In this document: one piece after another, positions 6,921 to 15,779 of the stretch
Numbering within the stretch: the first letter of the stretch is position 1
Layout of the letters: every line of letters begins with the position of its first letter
Source of the DNA: CAYGLF01 sp964350945
GTDB lineage: Bacteria; Chlamydiota; Chlamydiia; Chlamydiales; JAAZZY01
Assembly: GCA_964350945.1 (NCBI GenBank)
Contig: CAYGLF010000017.1
Coordinates: 1 to 19,667 of the forward strand
Direction of reading: 5' to 3'
Length of the DNA stretch: 19,667 nt
Made by a program: the position numbers and the translations under genes
Notes under the pieces: model-generated
Databases searched by the model: none
The model's input: the letters and a program-made list of their open reading frames with translations, nothing else
Told to the model about the DNA's origin: nothing

Positions 6921-7511
6921 TTACCTCAGTAAGTAGACGATCGAAAAAATAAAAATCCAAACGATATTTAAAAATTGCCAAAACATTCTTAAGCAAGTAA
7001 GTCGTTTGATGCAAACGGCGTTAATGCCTTTATAGCAAACAGGTACAATCAAGACGATGACCCAGAGTAGGGCAAAAAGCATATGAAGGGAAAAAGTTCC
7101 AATCAGTGTGAAAAAAGCGGATAGAAAAGCACTTTGAGCCATGTCGTTTCCAGCGATGATAAGATCGGAGAACTCTTTTTGTACTATGACCATAAAGGCA
7201 ATTCCTAAAAGGGCTGCCAAGCAGAAAAAAACAATGGTTTTTTTGCGATCTTGCCGATGGGCAAAGGCGCCGCCAAGACCAATCAGATAGCTACTCGTTA
7301 ATAAAATCAGTGTTTGGGAAAATGCCATGGGAAGATTGAATAGGTCTTGCGCACTAGGCCCCCCAAATGTACTGTTTTTCAAGACAATATAGACGGCAAA
7401 CAAGACTCCAAACAAGACAAAGTCGGTGAGTAGGTAGAGCCAAAAACCAAAAACGGTTTTAGAATATACATCATGGTGAGTGTCTGGGTAACTTTCTTTA
7501 AGTGTGTTCAT
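6921..7511 (-). CDS. cyoC: Cytochrome bo quinol oxidase subunit III
   Basis: This 196-residue protein has five membrane helices. Signature stretches are FGFWLYLLTDFVLFGVLFAVY (21-41), LLTSSYLIGLGGAFAHRQDRK (about 70-90), the GTFSLHMLFALLW segment (138-150) and the terminal FWQFLNIVWIFIFSIVYLL, all typical of heme-copper oxidase subunit III. The start codon overlaps the cyoB stop as ATGA, so translation is coupled. Subunit III stabilises the complex. Confidence 0.95.
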   Translation of the reverse strand: MNTLKESYPDTHHDVYSKTVFGFWLYLLTDFVLFGVLFAVYIVLKNSTFGGPSAQDLFNLPMAFSQTLILLTSSYLIGLGGAFAHRQDRKKTIVFFCLAALLGIAFMVIVQKEFSDLIIAGNDMAQSAFLSAFFTLIGTFSLHMLFALLWVIVLIVPVCYKGINAVCIKRLTCLRMFWQFLNIVWIFIFSIVYLLR

Positions 7512-9466
7512 GTGGCCATCCTTCTCTCGATAGTTTCAATTTCTTGGGCTGTGACGGTATATTCCGTGTCTTTTTCAGAAAGGCGAATGATGACACATGC
7601 AACCATTGCAATCGCGCTTAATCCTGCAAGCCAAAACATATGCCAGATTAAACCAAATCCAAATAGGAAGCTGAAGACTCCAATATAAAATCCCATAGAT
7701 GTATTGCTTGGCATATGAATATCTTTTATCGGTGGCTTGGGCTCTTTTGTAGTGGCGTGTTTCGCCTCCCAAAAAGCATCTTTATGGTGCACTTGCGGGG
7801 TGGTGGCAAAGTTATAGAAAGGAGGGGGTGAGTGGATTGACCACTCTAAATTGCGTCCATTCCAAGGATCGCCCGTAGTGTCTCGGTTCTCATTACGATT
7901 TAAAAAGCTAACCACAAATTGTAGGACTTGAAGACCGACCCCTAATAGAATAATGAGAGCTCCAATTCCAGCAACTACAAACAAGGGTTGCCATCCAAAG
8001 ATGTCATATTGATTGAGGCGACGGGTTGCCCCCATAATTCCTAGAAGGTATAGGGGGAGGAAAGCTAATAAAAAGCCCACCATCCAGCACCAAAAAGAAA
8101 GTTTTCCAAGCTTTTCATTGAGCGTAAATCCTGCAAATTTCGGGAACCAGTAAGTATATCCTGCAAAAAAACCAAAGACAACCCCTCCAATAATGACCGA
8201 GTGGAAGTGAGCAATTAAAAATAAGCTGTTGTGTGCTTGGAAATCAATCGCTGGAATCGACATTAAAACGCCTGTCATCCCTCCTATTGTAAAAATGGCA
8301 ACAAACCCTAAAAACCAATACATCGGTGTTTTATACTCAATGCGCCCTCGAAACATAGTAAAAAGCCAGTTGAATATTTTAACCCCTGTCGGAACAGCAA
8401 TGACCATGGTCATAATTCCAAAGAAGGCATTTACGTTAGCTCCTGCTCCCATCGTAAAAAAGTGGTGTAGCCAGACGACAAAAGAGAGAAAGGCAATGGC
8501 AATAATAGCCCATACCATTGAGGTATATCCAAAGAGTCTTTTTCCTGTAAACACAGGGACAATTTCAGAAAAGATACCAAAGGCTGGAAGAACTAAAATA
8601 TAAACCTCAGGGTGCCCCCATGCCCAGATAAGGTTGACATACATCATGGGATTGCCCCCATACTCTGAGGTGAATATGTGCGTGTCTAACAGTCGGTCCG
8701 TAGAGAGCATGGCAAGGGTGGCTGTTAAAATAGGAAATGCAAAAATAACCAAAATCATGGTTGCAAATATCGACCATACAAAAATAGGCATTTTCATAAG
8801 GGTCATTCCAGGGCAGCGCATTTTTAAAATAGTAACTAAAAAATTAATTCCCGAAATCAGGCTTCCTGCCCCTGAAATCTGGATGCTCCAAAGCCAGTAA
8901 TCGACCCCTACATCTGGGCTGTATTTCAGTCCTGAAAGAGGAGGGTAGGAAGTCCAGCCTGTAGCAGCAAAGACACCTACGACTAAAGAGACTAAAACAA
9001 AAAGAGCGCCTGAGCTAAAAAGCCAAAAGCTTAAAGAGTTTAAAAAGGGAAAAGCGACATCGCGTGCTCCAATTTGAAGAGGAAGAATTAAATTAACAAC
9101 TCCAAAAACAAGACCCATGGCAACGAAGAAAATCATAGTCGATCCGTGAGCGGTAAATATTTGCTGGAAATGGGAAGGTTCTAAATAACCCGTACAATCT
9201 CCTACCGCAAAAGCCTGTTGGGCGCGGAGCATCAAGGCATCAATTAACCCTTTAGTAAGCATAATAAAAGAAACGATTAGGTACATAATCCCAATCTTTT
9301 TATGGTCTAAAGAGGTGAGCCACTCTTTCCAGAGCCAAGTCCATCTTTTAGTATAAGTTAAAAGCCCTGCTATTCCCAGTCCTCCAAGCACCATAGAAAG
9401 ACCCGCTAGGTATTCTATCCAGTCGTGCTTTAAGGCTTCAAGAGTTAGTTTTCCAAAAAAGTTCAT
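7508..9466 (-). CDS. cyoB: Cytochrome bo quinol oxidase subunit I (catalytic)
   Basis: This 652-residue protein is close to the usual CyoB length, with some 14-15 membrane helices. It reduces O2 to water with electrons from quinol and pumps protons. All metal ligands are present, each one residue later than in E. coli: H107 and H422 for low-spin heme b, H420 for heme o, H285, H334 and H335 for CuB, and Y289 for the His-Tyr link. D136 (GARDVAFP) and K363 (PTGVKIFNW) mark the D and K proton channels, with E287 in WGHPEVY. In the quinol site D76, H99 and Q102 are kept, but the arginine corresponding to E. coli R71 is lysine (K72). Four bases separate it from cyoA. Confidence 0.98.
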   Translation of the reverse strand: MNFFGKLTLEALKHDWIEYLAGLSMVLGGLGIAGLLTYTKRWTWLWKEWLTSLDHKKIGIMYLIVSFIMLTKGLIDALMLRAQQAFAVGDCTGYLEPSHFQQIFTAHGSTMIFFVAMGLVFGVVNLILPLQIGARDVAFPFLNSLSFWLFSSGALFVLVSLVVGVFAATGWTSYPPLSGLKYSPDVGVDYWLWSIQISGAGSLISGINFLVTILKMRCPGMTLMKMPIFVWSIFATMILVIFAFPILTATLAMLSTDRLLDTHIFTSEYGGNPMMYVNLIWAWGHPEVYILVLPAFGIFSEIVPVFTGKRLFGYTSMVWAIIAIAFLSFVVWLHHFFTMGAGANVNAFFGIMTMVIAVPTGVKIFNWLFTMFRGRIEYKTPMYWFLGFVAIFTIGGMTGVLMSIPAIDFQAHNSLFLIAHFHSVIIGGVVFGFFAGYTYWFPKFAGFTLNEKLGKLSFWCWMVGFLLAFLPLYLLGIMGATRRLNQYDIFGWQPLFVVAGIGALIILLGVGLQVLQFVVSFLNRNENRDTTGDPWNGRNLEWSIHSPPPFYNFATTPQVHHKDAFWEAKHATTKEPKPPIKDIHMPSNTSMGFYIGVFSFLFGFGLIWHMFWLAGLSAIAMVACVIIRLSEKDTEYTVTAQEIETIERRMAT

Positions 9467-9470
9467 GCCT

Positions 9471-10337
9471 CTATTCTCGTGTTGGGGGTGCGTATTTATT
9501 CAAGATGGCTGTAAAGAGGTCTGGCTCTTCAAGTCGAAAGTTTTCTTGAGGGTTATATTCACTAGGAGCAGCCAAAATTTGATAAGAAGAAAAATCTATC
9601 TTTTTTGAAGATCCTCTAACTTGCTTGGCCCAGTTTTCATAATCTTCTTGCGACAAAGAGGTCGCTTGAAAAACCATTCCAGCAAATCCTTCTCCACTTA
9701 AGTTGGCAGAAGAGCCGCGAAAAACTCCCGTTTCATTAGCCATTAAGTGAAGCTTTGATCGCATTGCGGGCATGGCGTAGATTTGTCCACCAAGCTGTGG
9801 AATCCAAAATGAATTCATCGGAGCATCTGCAGTAATTTCAAAATTCAGTGGCGTTTTTTCTGGGAAATTTAGGTAGTTGACAGTCGCAATGCCTTCTTCA
9901 GGGTAGATAAAAAGCCATTTCCAATCTAGCGCGACCACTTGTATTTTAAGCGGCCTGACATCAGAAGTGAGTGGTTTAAATGGGTTGAGCTTGTGGCTTG
10001 AATTCCAGGTCAAAAAGGCCATGACGATAATAATCAAAAAAGGGATACCCCACCAGATGGTTTCGGCAAGAGCACTATGTTCCCATTCAGGCGTGTATTT
10101 GGCCCCAGCGTTTCCTTTGCGATATCGGCAGGCAAAAATAGCTGTTAAGACAAAAACGGGGATGACCACAATGAGCATCAGTAAGCAGGCGTGTATCATC
10201 AGTTGCCTTTGTTGGACGCTAATTAACCCTTTTGGGTTTAAAACGCCCATATTTTGGGTGCTGATATAAACACCTGCCCAAGCTAAAAGCGCAACACCAA
10301 TTAAAATAGCAAGGGTAACTTTAAATTTTGTTTTCAT
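9471..10337 (-). CDS. cyoA: Cytochrome bo quinol oxidase subunit II
   Basis: This 288-residue protein has an N-terminal hydrophobic signal or anchor (6-24), membrane helices at 46-70 and 92-110, then a periplasmic cupredoxin domain (about 128-230; VVALDWKWLFIYPEEGIATVN, NSFWIPQLGGQIYAMPAM). The CuA ligands of cytochrome c oxidases are absent: the Cys-x3-Cys loop is replaced by SSANLSGEGFAGM, so this is a quinol and not a cytochrome c oxidase. A COX aromatic-rich tail with ENWAKQVR and a 30-residue extension follow. Unlike E. coli CyoA, no lipobox cysteine follows the signal segment. It is the first gene of the operon. Confidence 0.96.
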   Translation of the reverse strand: MKTKFKVTLAILIGVALLAWAGVYISTQNMGVLNPKGLISVQQRQLMIHACLLMLIVVIPVFVLTAIFACRYRKGNAGAKYTPEWEHSALAETIWWGIPFLIIIVMAFLTWNSSHKLNPFKPLTSDVRPLKIQVVALDWKWLFIYPEEGIATVNYLNFPEKTPLNFEITADAPMNSFWIPQLGGQIYAMPAMRSKLHLMANETGVFRGSSANLSGEGFAGMVFQATSLSQEDYENWAKQVRGSSKKIDFSSYQILAAPSEYNPQENFRLEEPDLFTAILNKYAPPTRE

Positions 10338-10624
10338 ACGAGTCTCTAAGTGTGAGAACTTATTTTAAAATAAATATTTTTACTTTCTACCAAGATAGGT
10401 GGCTAATTGTCTATCATAAAAATAAGGTGAAGAGTTATTTTTTTATTTAGATCAAATAAGTAGGGGGATCTCCTATAATAGTGGGAGAGAAAAACTTTTT
10501 ATTATAATCAGTGTTATGGATGTTGACTTAATTGGTTTATTAGTAGAGAATTTTACTGTATTGTTTTTAAATCACTTGCGTTTATTTTTTTCTTCTTTTA
10601 CATCTTGAGAAAACAGAGATTTTC
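10338..10624. other. Divergent control region between cyoA and the MATE gene
   Basis: This is 287 bases of AT-rich DNA with no gene. It must carry the cyoA promoter (minus) and the MATE promoter (plus). Plus-strand TATAAT boxes occur at 10474-10479 and 10503-10508, neither with a good -35 box at the right distance. A TTGACT at 10523-10528 has only a weak GAGAAT 17 bp downstream. The first TATAAT sits in the loop of a small hairpin (TCTCC/GGAGA). I could not pick the true promoters. Confidence 0.4.
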
Positions 10625-12019
10625 ATGAACAGGCCCTCGTATCAAATTACTCGTCACCCTATAGGATCATTAAAAGAGGTGTGGACAATCTCCTGGCCCC
10701 TTATTTTGGGGCTGATTTCAAATGGTGTAATGGTTGTGGTTGATCGTTTGATGCTCGGGAAACATTCCTTAGATGCTATGAACGCGGCAGCAACTGCAGG
10801 GGCTGCGGCTTTTGCAATCTTTATTTTACCGATGGTTATTGCTGGGATTTCAGAAGTTTTTGTGGGAAGAGCTCACGGGCTTGGAAAGCATCATGAGATG
10901 GGTTCACATGTCTGGCAAATGATTTGGTTCGCATTCTTTTTAGCTCCTATTTTCATTCTATTTGGGATTTGCTTTGGCCCCATGCTGTTAAAAAATATTT
11001 TTCGCCAGGATTATGCGAATGAGTATTTCTACACGATGGTTAACTTTGGAACTGTCTTTTGTTTAAATACAGCCTTGATGGGCTTTTTTATCGGCCAAGG
11101 GAAAGTACGCATTATTACCATAACGATTATTTTGGCCAATATTGCCAATGCCTATTTTGACTATACTTTTATTTTTGGAACCAGCTTTATACCTGCAATG
11201 GGAGTGAGAGGGGCCGCTACTGCAACGGTATTGTCCCAATGTTTTATAGCCTCTGTTTTATTTATTTCTTTTATTCGTAAAAAAAATAGAGAGAATAAAG
11301 GTACTGGCTGCTTTAGATTTAAAAAGAAATATTTTGTGCAGTCTTTAAAAGTGGGGACTCCTGCAAGTTTTGGCCATCTCTCAGAGTATTTGAGTTATTT
11401 TTTCTTTTTGAAGTTGATGGGGAGTTTAGGAGAGCATCTGCTCACTATCGCGGTATTACTCAATACCGTTTACATGATTGTTTATTTTATCATTGAAGGA
11501 ATCTCCAAAGCGGTGACTGCTATCTGTTCAAACCTAGTGGCAGCAGGCCAACACGCTCTGGTGAAGAAAAATATACGTGCAGCTTTTAAGCTACACATTT
11601 TATTTGTAGCTATCATTACATCTATTTTGTTGATAGGGGCCCCTCAAATTTATATGGTGTTTATCGGCCAAGCTGACGCAGCTCTTTTAGAAAATGCGGC
11701 CTTTGTTCAAGATGCTCGGAGCTCGACTATTTTTATGTGCCTCTTTTATTTATTTGATGGACTTGTTTGGGTGATTATTGGCATGTTCACAGCAGCAACA
11801 GACACCTCATTTATTATGAAGGTGGAAACTTTTGCCCCTTGGGTGCTCTTTTTGTTGCCGATCTATGTTCTTTCAAAATCCTTTTCTATCACTTCTAATC
11901 AAGTTTGGATGATTTGTGCCATCTACGGGTTGCTTCATCTAGCTATCTACTGGATGCGCTATAAAAGCGGGGCTTGGAAGCGAGAAAAGGCAAAGCCTCC
12001 CTCCTATGAAGCAGGGTAA
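10625..12019 (+). CDS. MATE-family efflux transporter
   Basis: This 464-residue polytopic protein has about twelve membrane helices in two homologous halves. The start reads EVWTISWPLILGLISNGVMVVVDRLMLGKHS, the usual MATE helix 1 with 'P...........D...LG'. The following loop holds GISEVFVGRAHGLGKHHEMG, matching the conserved G-x-Q/A-x-G-x-G-x3 region. The second half begins near KVGTPASFGHLSEYLSYFF and includes GISKAVTAICSNLVAAGQ. These proteins export cationic drugs or metabolites in exchange for Na+ or H+; the substrate is not predictable. The ribosome site before ATG is weak. A DUF4139 gene follows 70 bases later on the same strand with its own strong ribosome site. Confidence 0.93.
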   Translation: MNRPSYQITRHPIGSLKEVWTISWPLILGLISNGVMVVVDRLMLGKHSLDAMNAAATAGAAAFAIFILPMVIAGISEVFVGRAHGLGKHHEMGSHVWQMIWFAFFLAPIFILFGICFGPMLLKNIFRQDYANEYFYTMVNFGTVFCLNTALMGFFIGQGKVRIITITIILANIANAYFDYTFIFGTSFIPAMGVRGAATATVLSQCFIASVLFISFIRKKNRENKGTGCFRFKKKYFVQSLKVGTPASFGHLSEYLSYFFFLKLMGSLGEHLLTIAVLLNTVYMIVYFIIEGISKAVTAICSNLVAAGQHALVKKNIRAAFKLHILFVAIITSILLIGAPQIYMVFIGQADAALLENAAFVQDARSSTIFMCLFYLFDGLVWVIIGMFTAATDTSFIMKVETFAPWVLFLLPIYVLSKSFSITSNQVWMICAIYGLLHLAIYWMRYKSGAWKREKAKPPSYEAG

Positions 12020-12027
12020 TTTTACCC
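12014..12027 (+). terminator. Weak hairpin overlapping the MATE stop codon
   Basis: The stem GGGTA/TACCC has a 4-base loop and is followed by C-TCTATTTTAA. The stem is short and the T-tract poor, so this may be only an attenuating structure. Confidence 0.25.
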
Positions 12028-12089
12028 CTCTATTTTAATGTCAGTTCTGCTATTATGGTTTATTTTAAAATGTTTACCTGGAGGACCGT

Positions 12090-13529
12090 ATGATCAATGC
12101 AATTTCTCAAAATTTAACTATACATATGCAGCCAAAGGCCTCGCAAGTACCACAGCTGGCCCCTGAAATATATGTGCAGAAGGTGGCTCTTCCTCATTTA
12201 GAAGAGAGTGTGATTACTATCTATCAAAATACAGCGCAGATCGCGGATCGATTTAGTATAGATGTTAAAAGTGGATCTACAAAGCTTGTATATCAGCCTC
12301 TTTTAAACCAGATGAATCAACCTTCAGCATTTGTCCATATAGACCAAGGAAGTGGGCAAGTTCTTTCCCAGAAAATTAACAACCAAAGTTTTTCTATGGG
12401 TAAATTCTATCAGTCATTGATTGGTCAAGATATCACTTTAACTACAGAACAAGAATCCTTTTCAGGTAAGCTGATTGAAATACATGGTGATCAATTCGTT
12501 CTCTGCTGTGATAATGGTCAGCTGCAGCTGATTTCACAAAAACAAATACGATCGATTGACTGTGAGAATTTGGAACATAAAATCTTAGAAAAACCACATT
12601 TAAGTGCTGATTATTCAACGAAAGAGAGTGAGACCATCGAAGGTCAGGTGCTTTACTTAACACAAGGCCTTAAATGGACGCCTCTTTATCGCTTGATTCT
12701 TAACGAAGACAATGACACTTTAACTGCACAGCTAGTTGCTGATGCTCAAATTACGAACCAGACGTCTCGCTCTTTGAAAGACATGGTTGTTAAGGTGGTG
12801 AGCGGGAACTTAAATTTAGAGACCCCCTCTCCAGTTCCCCAGCCGATGTATGCTGAGATGCGCAAGATGGCCTGTAGCGTTGATGCAGGAGCTTCTAATG
12901 CTGCTGTAGAACAGTACTGGCAAGACTATAAAGCTTATCTCATTCCTTACAAGGTGAGCTTAGAGCCTAGTGAGATGATTTCAACACGTCTTTTTGATCC
13001 TCGAGATATTGAGCTGAGCAAAAGCCATGTCCTTCATTCCCATGAATACCAAAATGGAGAGCGTCACCCTCAGGTTTGCTACCACATTGAAAATAGTAGA
13101 GATAATCACTTAGATCAGGCGTTTCCAGCAGGAAAAGTGCAGGCCTTTAGAAAGTCTTCAGGGGGGATTGATTTTATTGGAGAGCACCGCCTAGATCATA
13201 CTCCACAGGGGAAAGATCTTGATATTATTACAGGAGAAGCTTTTGATCTGATGTCTAAAAGGCATGTTGATATAAAACATATCAAAGAGTGGAACAAAAC
13301 CGTTGCTCAAGAAATTACGGTGACAATTGAGCTTACCAACGGCTCAGATCGCGCTCAGACTGTTTTCCTGCATGAGCATACAAATGGTCAAAAGAGTTTA
13401 CTCTCTTCTTCATTACCCATTGTAGATCCTAGTTTGCAGGAAATGGTGATAGAGGCGCGGGTTGAAGCTAAGACAAGCTCTCAAGATCCGATGGTGGTCA
13501 AATACACTTACCGCAAAGAGCTTGCTTAG
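12090..13529 (+). CDS. DUF4139 domain-containing protein
   Basis: This 479-residue protein follows a strong GGAGGA ribosome site and has no signal peptide or membrane segment. The first 180 residues form beta-rich segments without a clear match to the usual N-terminal DUF4140. From about residue 190 it shows the DUF4139 landmarks: GLKWTPLYRL, LTAQLVADAQITNQTSRSLKDMVVKVVSG, then FPAGKVQAFRK...FIGEHRLDHTPQGKDLDIITGEAFDL (345-387) and a long beta strand series VAQEITVTIELTNGSDRAQTV. The function of the family is not settled. The usual coiled coil between the two domains is lacking, so the protein is a short or variant form. Its stop overlaps by three bases the stop of the convergent 703-residue gene. 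Confidence 0.8.
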   Translation: MINAISQNLTIHMQPKASQVPQLAPEIYVQKVALPHLEESVITIYQNTAQIADRFSIDVKSGSTKLVYQPLLNQMNQPSAFVHIDQGSGQVLSQKINNQSFSMGKFYQSLIGQDITLTTEQESFSGKLIEIHGDQFVLCCDNGQLQLISQKQIRSIDCENLEHKILEKPHLSADYSTKESETIEGQVLYLTQGLKWTPLYRLILNEDNDTLTAQLVADAQITNQTSRSLKDMVVKVVSGNLNLETPSPVPQPMYAEMRKMACSVDAGASNAAVEQYWQDYKAYLIPYKVSLEPSEMISTRLFDPRDIELSKSHVLHSHEYQNGERHPQVCYHIENSRDNHLDQAFPAGKVQAFRKSSGGIDFIGEHRLDHTPQGKDLDIITGEAFDLMSKRHVDIKHIKEWNKTVAQEITVTIELTNGSDRAQTVFLHEHTNGQKSLLSSSLPIVDPSLQEMVIEARVEAKTSSQDPMVVKYTYRKELA

Positions 13530-15637
13530 ACTTTGATGCCTTCATCTTCGAACAAGCTTGTTCTATGAGCTTTAGAGGCTGCAAGTGCGCTTGCAGCTTC
13601 TTGGTCTAGAATTGCTTTTGCACTAGGGGCGTAGACAGCTAAAAACTCATTTGCTTTCCTATGGCTCTTTTGCAATAAACGGCAGACGTTAACCTCTGGA
13701 GTCTCCCTTGGATTTACAGCAGTCGTTGCTAATGCTTTTTCCATCGCCTTCAATTCAAATTGGTATCCTAAGGATTTTTTGTCAAAAGCATATGCTAGTA
13801 TTCTCACAGCCTCCTCATTGAGAGGGGCAATGTTATTTAGTTTATTTAAAAATGCCACTGTAGGATTGATCATTTTAGTGGGTGTTCGGTCCAAGATGAT
13901 AGAGTAGATATGATCAGATGCTTTTTGCCCAGGTTTAACCTCTTTAAAAGAACCTCCAGAAATAGATCTTGTTGCTGAGGCTATTGATTCAAATGAAGTT
14001 TGAGACAATCCAGAGTCTGTACTCACTACAGAAATTCTATCAGGAGAACGAGCTTCTTGCTCTTCTCCAATGCTAGAGATCGATCCAATCGTATATCCAG
14101 AACTGCTGCTATAAGTAGAACCCTCGCTCGCTACAGAAATTCTATCAGGAGAACGAGCTTCTTGCTCTTCTCCAATACTAGAGATCGATGTATAGGTATC
14201 TTCTTTAGCAAAAGTATCATCAAAGATGATAGAGTCTTCACTCGATAGAGAAACACTATCAGGCGATTTTACAACCTGGGCACCATCTCTATAACTTAAG
14301 AGATCTTCGAAAGAACCAAAAGGTTGTTCTATTCTAAGAGGCTCAACCAAACTAGAAGAACGATCTTTTGCCGCAGCTTTGCATCTCTCTATTAAAGAAG
14401 GCCCAGCAGAAAGCACAGAGCCCTGAGGGGTTAAAACAAGAGGTGAGTAGGCTCTTGGAGTTTCTATGACATTATTTTCTAGCTCGTTTGGTAAGTATCT
14501 AGAAACAACAGTAAGCTTTAGGTTAAGCTCTTCTTTTTTGCAGGTAATTGCTGCTCTAAGCTCTCTTTTTGCCTGATGGATAGCTGCCTTAGCAGTAAGT
14601 ATCCCAGTATTAATTTCACAGGTAGTGAGAGGTGTTTTACTTGAGCTAAGCATGTTTTGTGCCATTTTAGCTGCTTTTTTAGCGTGCTCTGGAGCTTCTT
14701 TAGCTGCCTTTTTAACATCTTTTCTTAATTGGTATGCAGCATGAGCAGCATCTGCAATTTCGTCACTATATTTAACAACATTCCCAATGGCTCTTTCAGC
14801 AGCCTCTTCAGAAGCTTGAGCTACCCTTTTTGCGGCCATAGCAGCGTATTCAAGAGGCTTAGTCCCCATAGCGTTTAGAGCTTCACATATTTCTTTTTTG
14901 TTTCTGTAAGCTGCCTTAACCGCTTCTTTTTTTACTTTTTTCTTGGCCTTTTCTTTAGATTTTTCTACAAAAACATAACCATTGACGAGAGTGTCAACCA
15001 TGCGTTCCCCAGCATTTTGAACCAATCCAGCACCTTTCTTTACTGCGCTTGTAGCACTATCTACAGCGGTGCTTAAGGTGCTTTTATCTTTAAGTTTAGT
15101 GAGCTCGGCAAGGCTCTCTTGAGCAGCTTGTAGTGTTTCATTATACTTAGTGACCGCTGCATCTAGGACCACTCTATTTTGAATGCGCTGGATGGAACTA
15201 AGGCCTAGATTAGGATCAGTCGGGTGTGTTTCTTCAAGCATCTCTTCGATGGCTTTTATTTGGGCCAAGTTGTACCCAAGTCCACTCGCTGTTTTTCGTA
15301 ATTCGGCACCTGTAGATTGGTTACAAGAAATTAAGCAAGACACTAATAGGGTTAATTTTTGTCCCTTTTCTTGAGAAGTCGAAGGTCGTGCAATTGAGCT
15401 CTTAGAGCCATTTTGCATAAACTTTTTGTAACTATTCGTATTGAGGTGGTAGGTTTTCCCATCGATAGTGACATCGGTAGATTTTCCAATAATGCGTTGA
15501 AAAATATTAGCTATACGAACACCGCGCTTGACAAGCTCATCAGAGCCAGCAGAGGCTTTTGAGCCTTTCTCGGTCTCAACGAAGACAAGGCGGTTAGCCT
15601 GTGTCCAGTAAGTCTGTTTGTTTGCAATGATGTTCAT
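13526..15637 (-). CDS. Effector-like protein, paralogue 1 (703 aa) of the tandem family
   Basis: I recognise no known family. Residues 1-105 hold the shared N-terminal domain: ANRLVFV, RGVRIANIFQRIIG, VTIDGKTYHLNTNSYKKFM and EKGQKLTLLVSCLI. Residues 140-380 are Ala/Lys/Glu-rich helices, probably coiled coil (for example EKAKKKVKKEAVKAAYRNKKE, AAMAAKRVAQASEEAAERA). Residues 395-570 are Ser/Pro/Asp-rich and carry a 35-residue repeat, SISSIGEEQEARSPDRISV, in two near-identical copies plus a degenerate one (VKSPDSVSLSSEDS). Residues 575-703 form a second helical domain. There is no signal peptide or membrane helix, as expected for a type III-type effector, but secretion is inferred. It has its own promoter and an AGAGGAG ribosome site. 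Confidence 0.75.
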   Translation of the reverse strand: MNIIANKQTYWTQANRLVFVETEKGSKASAGSDELVKRGVRIANIFQRIIGKSTDVTIDGKTYHLNTNSYKKFMQNGSKSSIARPSTSQEKGQKLTLLVSCLISCNQSTGAELRKTASGLGYNLAQIKAIEEMLEETHPTDPNLGLSSIQRIQNRVVLDAAVTKYNETLQAAQESLAELTKLKDKSTLSTAVDSATSAVKKGAGLVQNAGERMVDTLVNGYVFVEKSKEKAKKKVKKEAVKAAYRNKKEICEALNAMGTKPLEYAAMAAKRVAQASEEAAERAIGNVVKYSDEIADAAHAAYQLRKDVKKAAKEAPEHAKKAAKMAQNMLSSSKTPLTTCEINTGILTAKAAIHQAKRELRAAITCKKEELNLKLTVVSRYLPNELENNVIETPRAYSPLVLTPQGSVLSAGPSLIERCKAAAKDRSSSLVEPLRIEQPFGSFEDLLSYRDGAQVVKSPDSVSLSSEDSIIFDDTFAKEDTYTSISSIGEEQEARSPDRISVASEGSTYSSSSGYTIGSISSIGEEQEARSPDRISVVSTDSGLSQTSFESIASATRSISGGSFKEVKPGQKASDHIYSIILDRTPTKMINPTVAFLNKLNNIAPLNEEAVRILAYAFDKKSLGYQFELKAMEKALATTAVNPRETPEVNVCRLLQKSHRKANEFLAVYAPSAKAILDQEAASALAASKAHRTSLFEDEGIKV
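14026..14084 (-). repeat. 59-bp direct repeat inside paralogue 1, copy A
   Basis: This is near-identical to 14131-14189 (one base differs). The repeat period is 105 bp or exactly 35 codons, so the frame is kept. It encodes residues about 519-538 of the 703-residue protein. Confidence 0.9.
14131..14189 (-). repeat. 59-bp direct repeat inside paralogue 1, copy B
   Basis: This is the second copy of the 59-bp unit, encoding residues about 484-503. The near-perfect DNA identity points to a recent duplication or gene conversion within a Ser-rich linker. A third, diverged unit lies nearby around 14245-14280. Confidence 0.9.
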
Positions 15638-15667
15638 GTTAGTTACTCCTCTTAGGGGTCTTAATAT

Positions 15668-15696
15668 ATTATATCACAAATCTATATTAAGATCAA
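15668..15696 (-). promoter_or_regulatory. Promoter of paralogue 1
   Basis: The minus strand shows TTGATC (15696-15691), a 17-bp spacer and TATAAT (15673-15668), with the ATG 31 bases below the -10 box and AGAGGAG in between. This is a good sigma70-type promoter. Confidence 0.75.
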
Positions 15697-15779
15697 GGGG
15701 TATGTTTTTTTTTAAGCTTGGGATAGAAAAAATTGGAGCCAATTTTAACGCGCGATCTATGGAAATGCTATAATTAGCT

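Noticed and set aside
8229..8900. Plus-strand open frames inside cyoB
   Set aside because: They are antisense shadows of a strongly conserved membrane protein gene and show no family features.
10440..10460. FNR/CRP-like half site ATCAA near the cyo promoter region
   Set aside because: Only one half site is present, with no symmetric partner at the required spacing.
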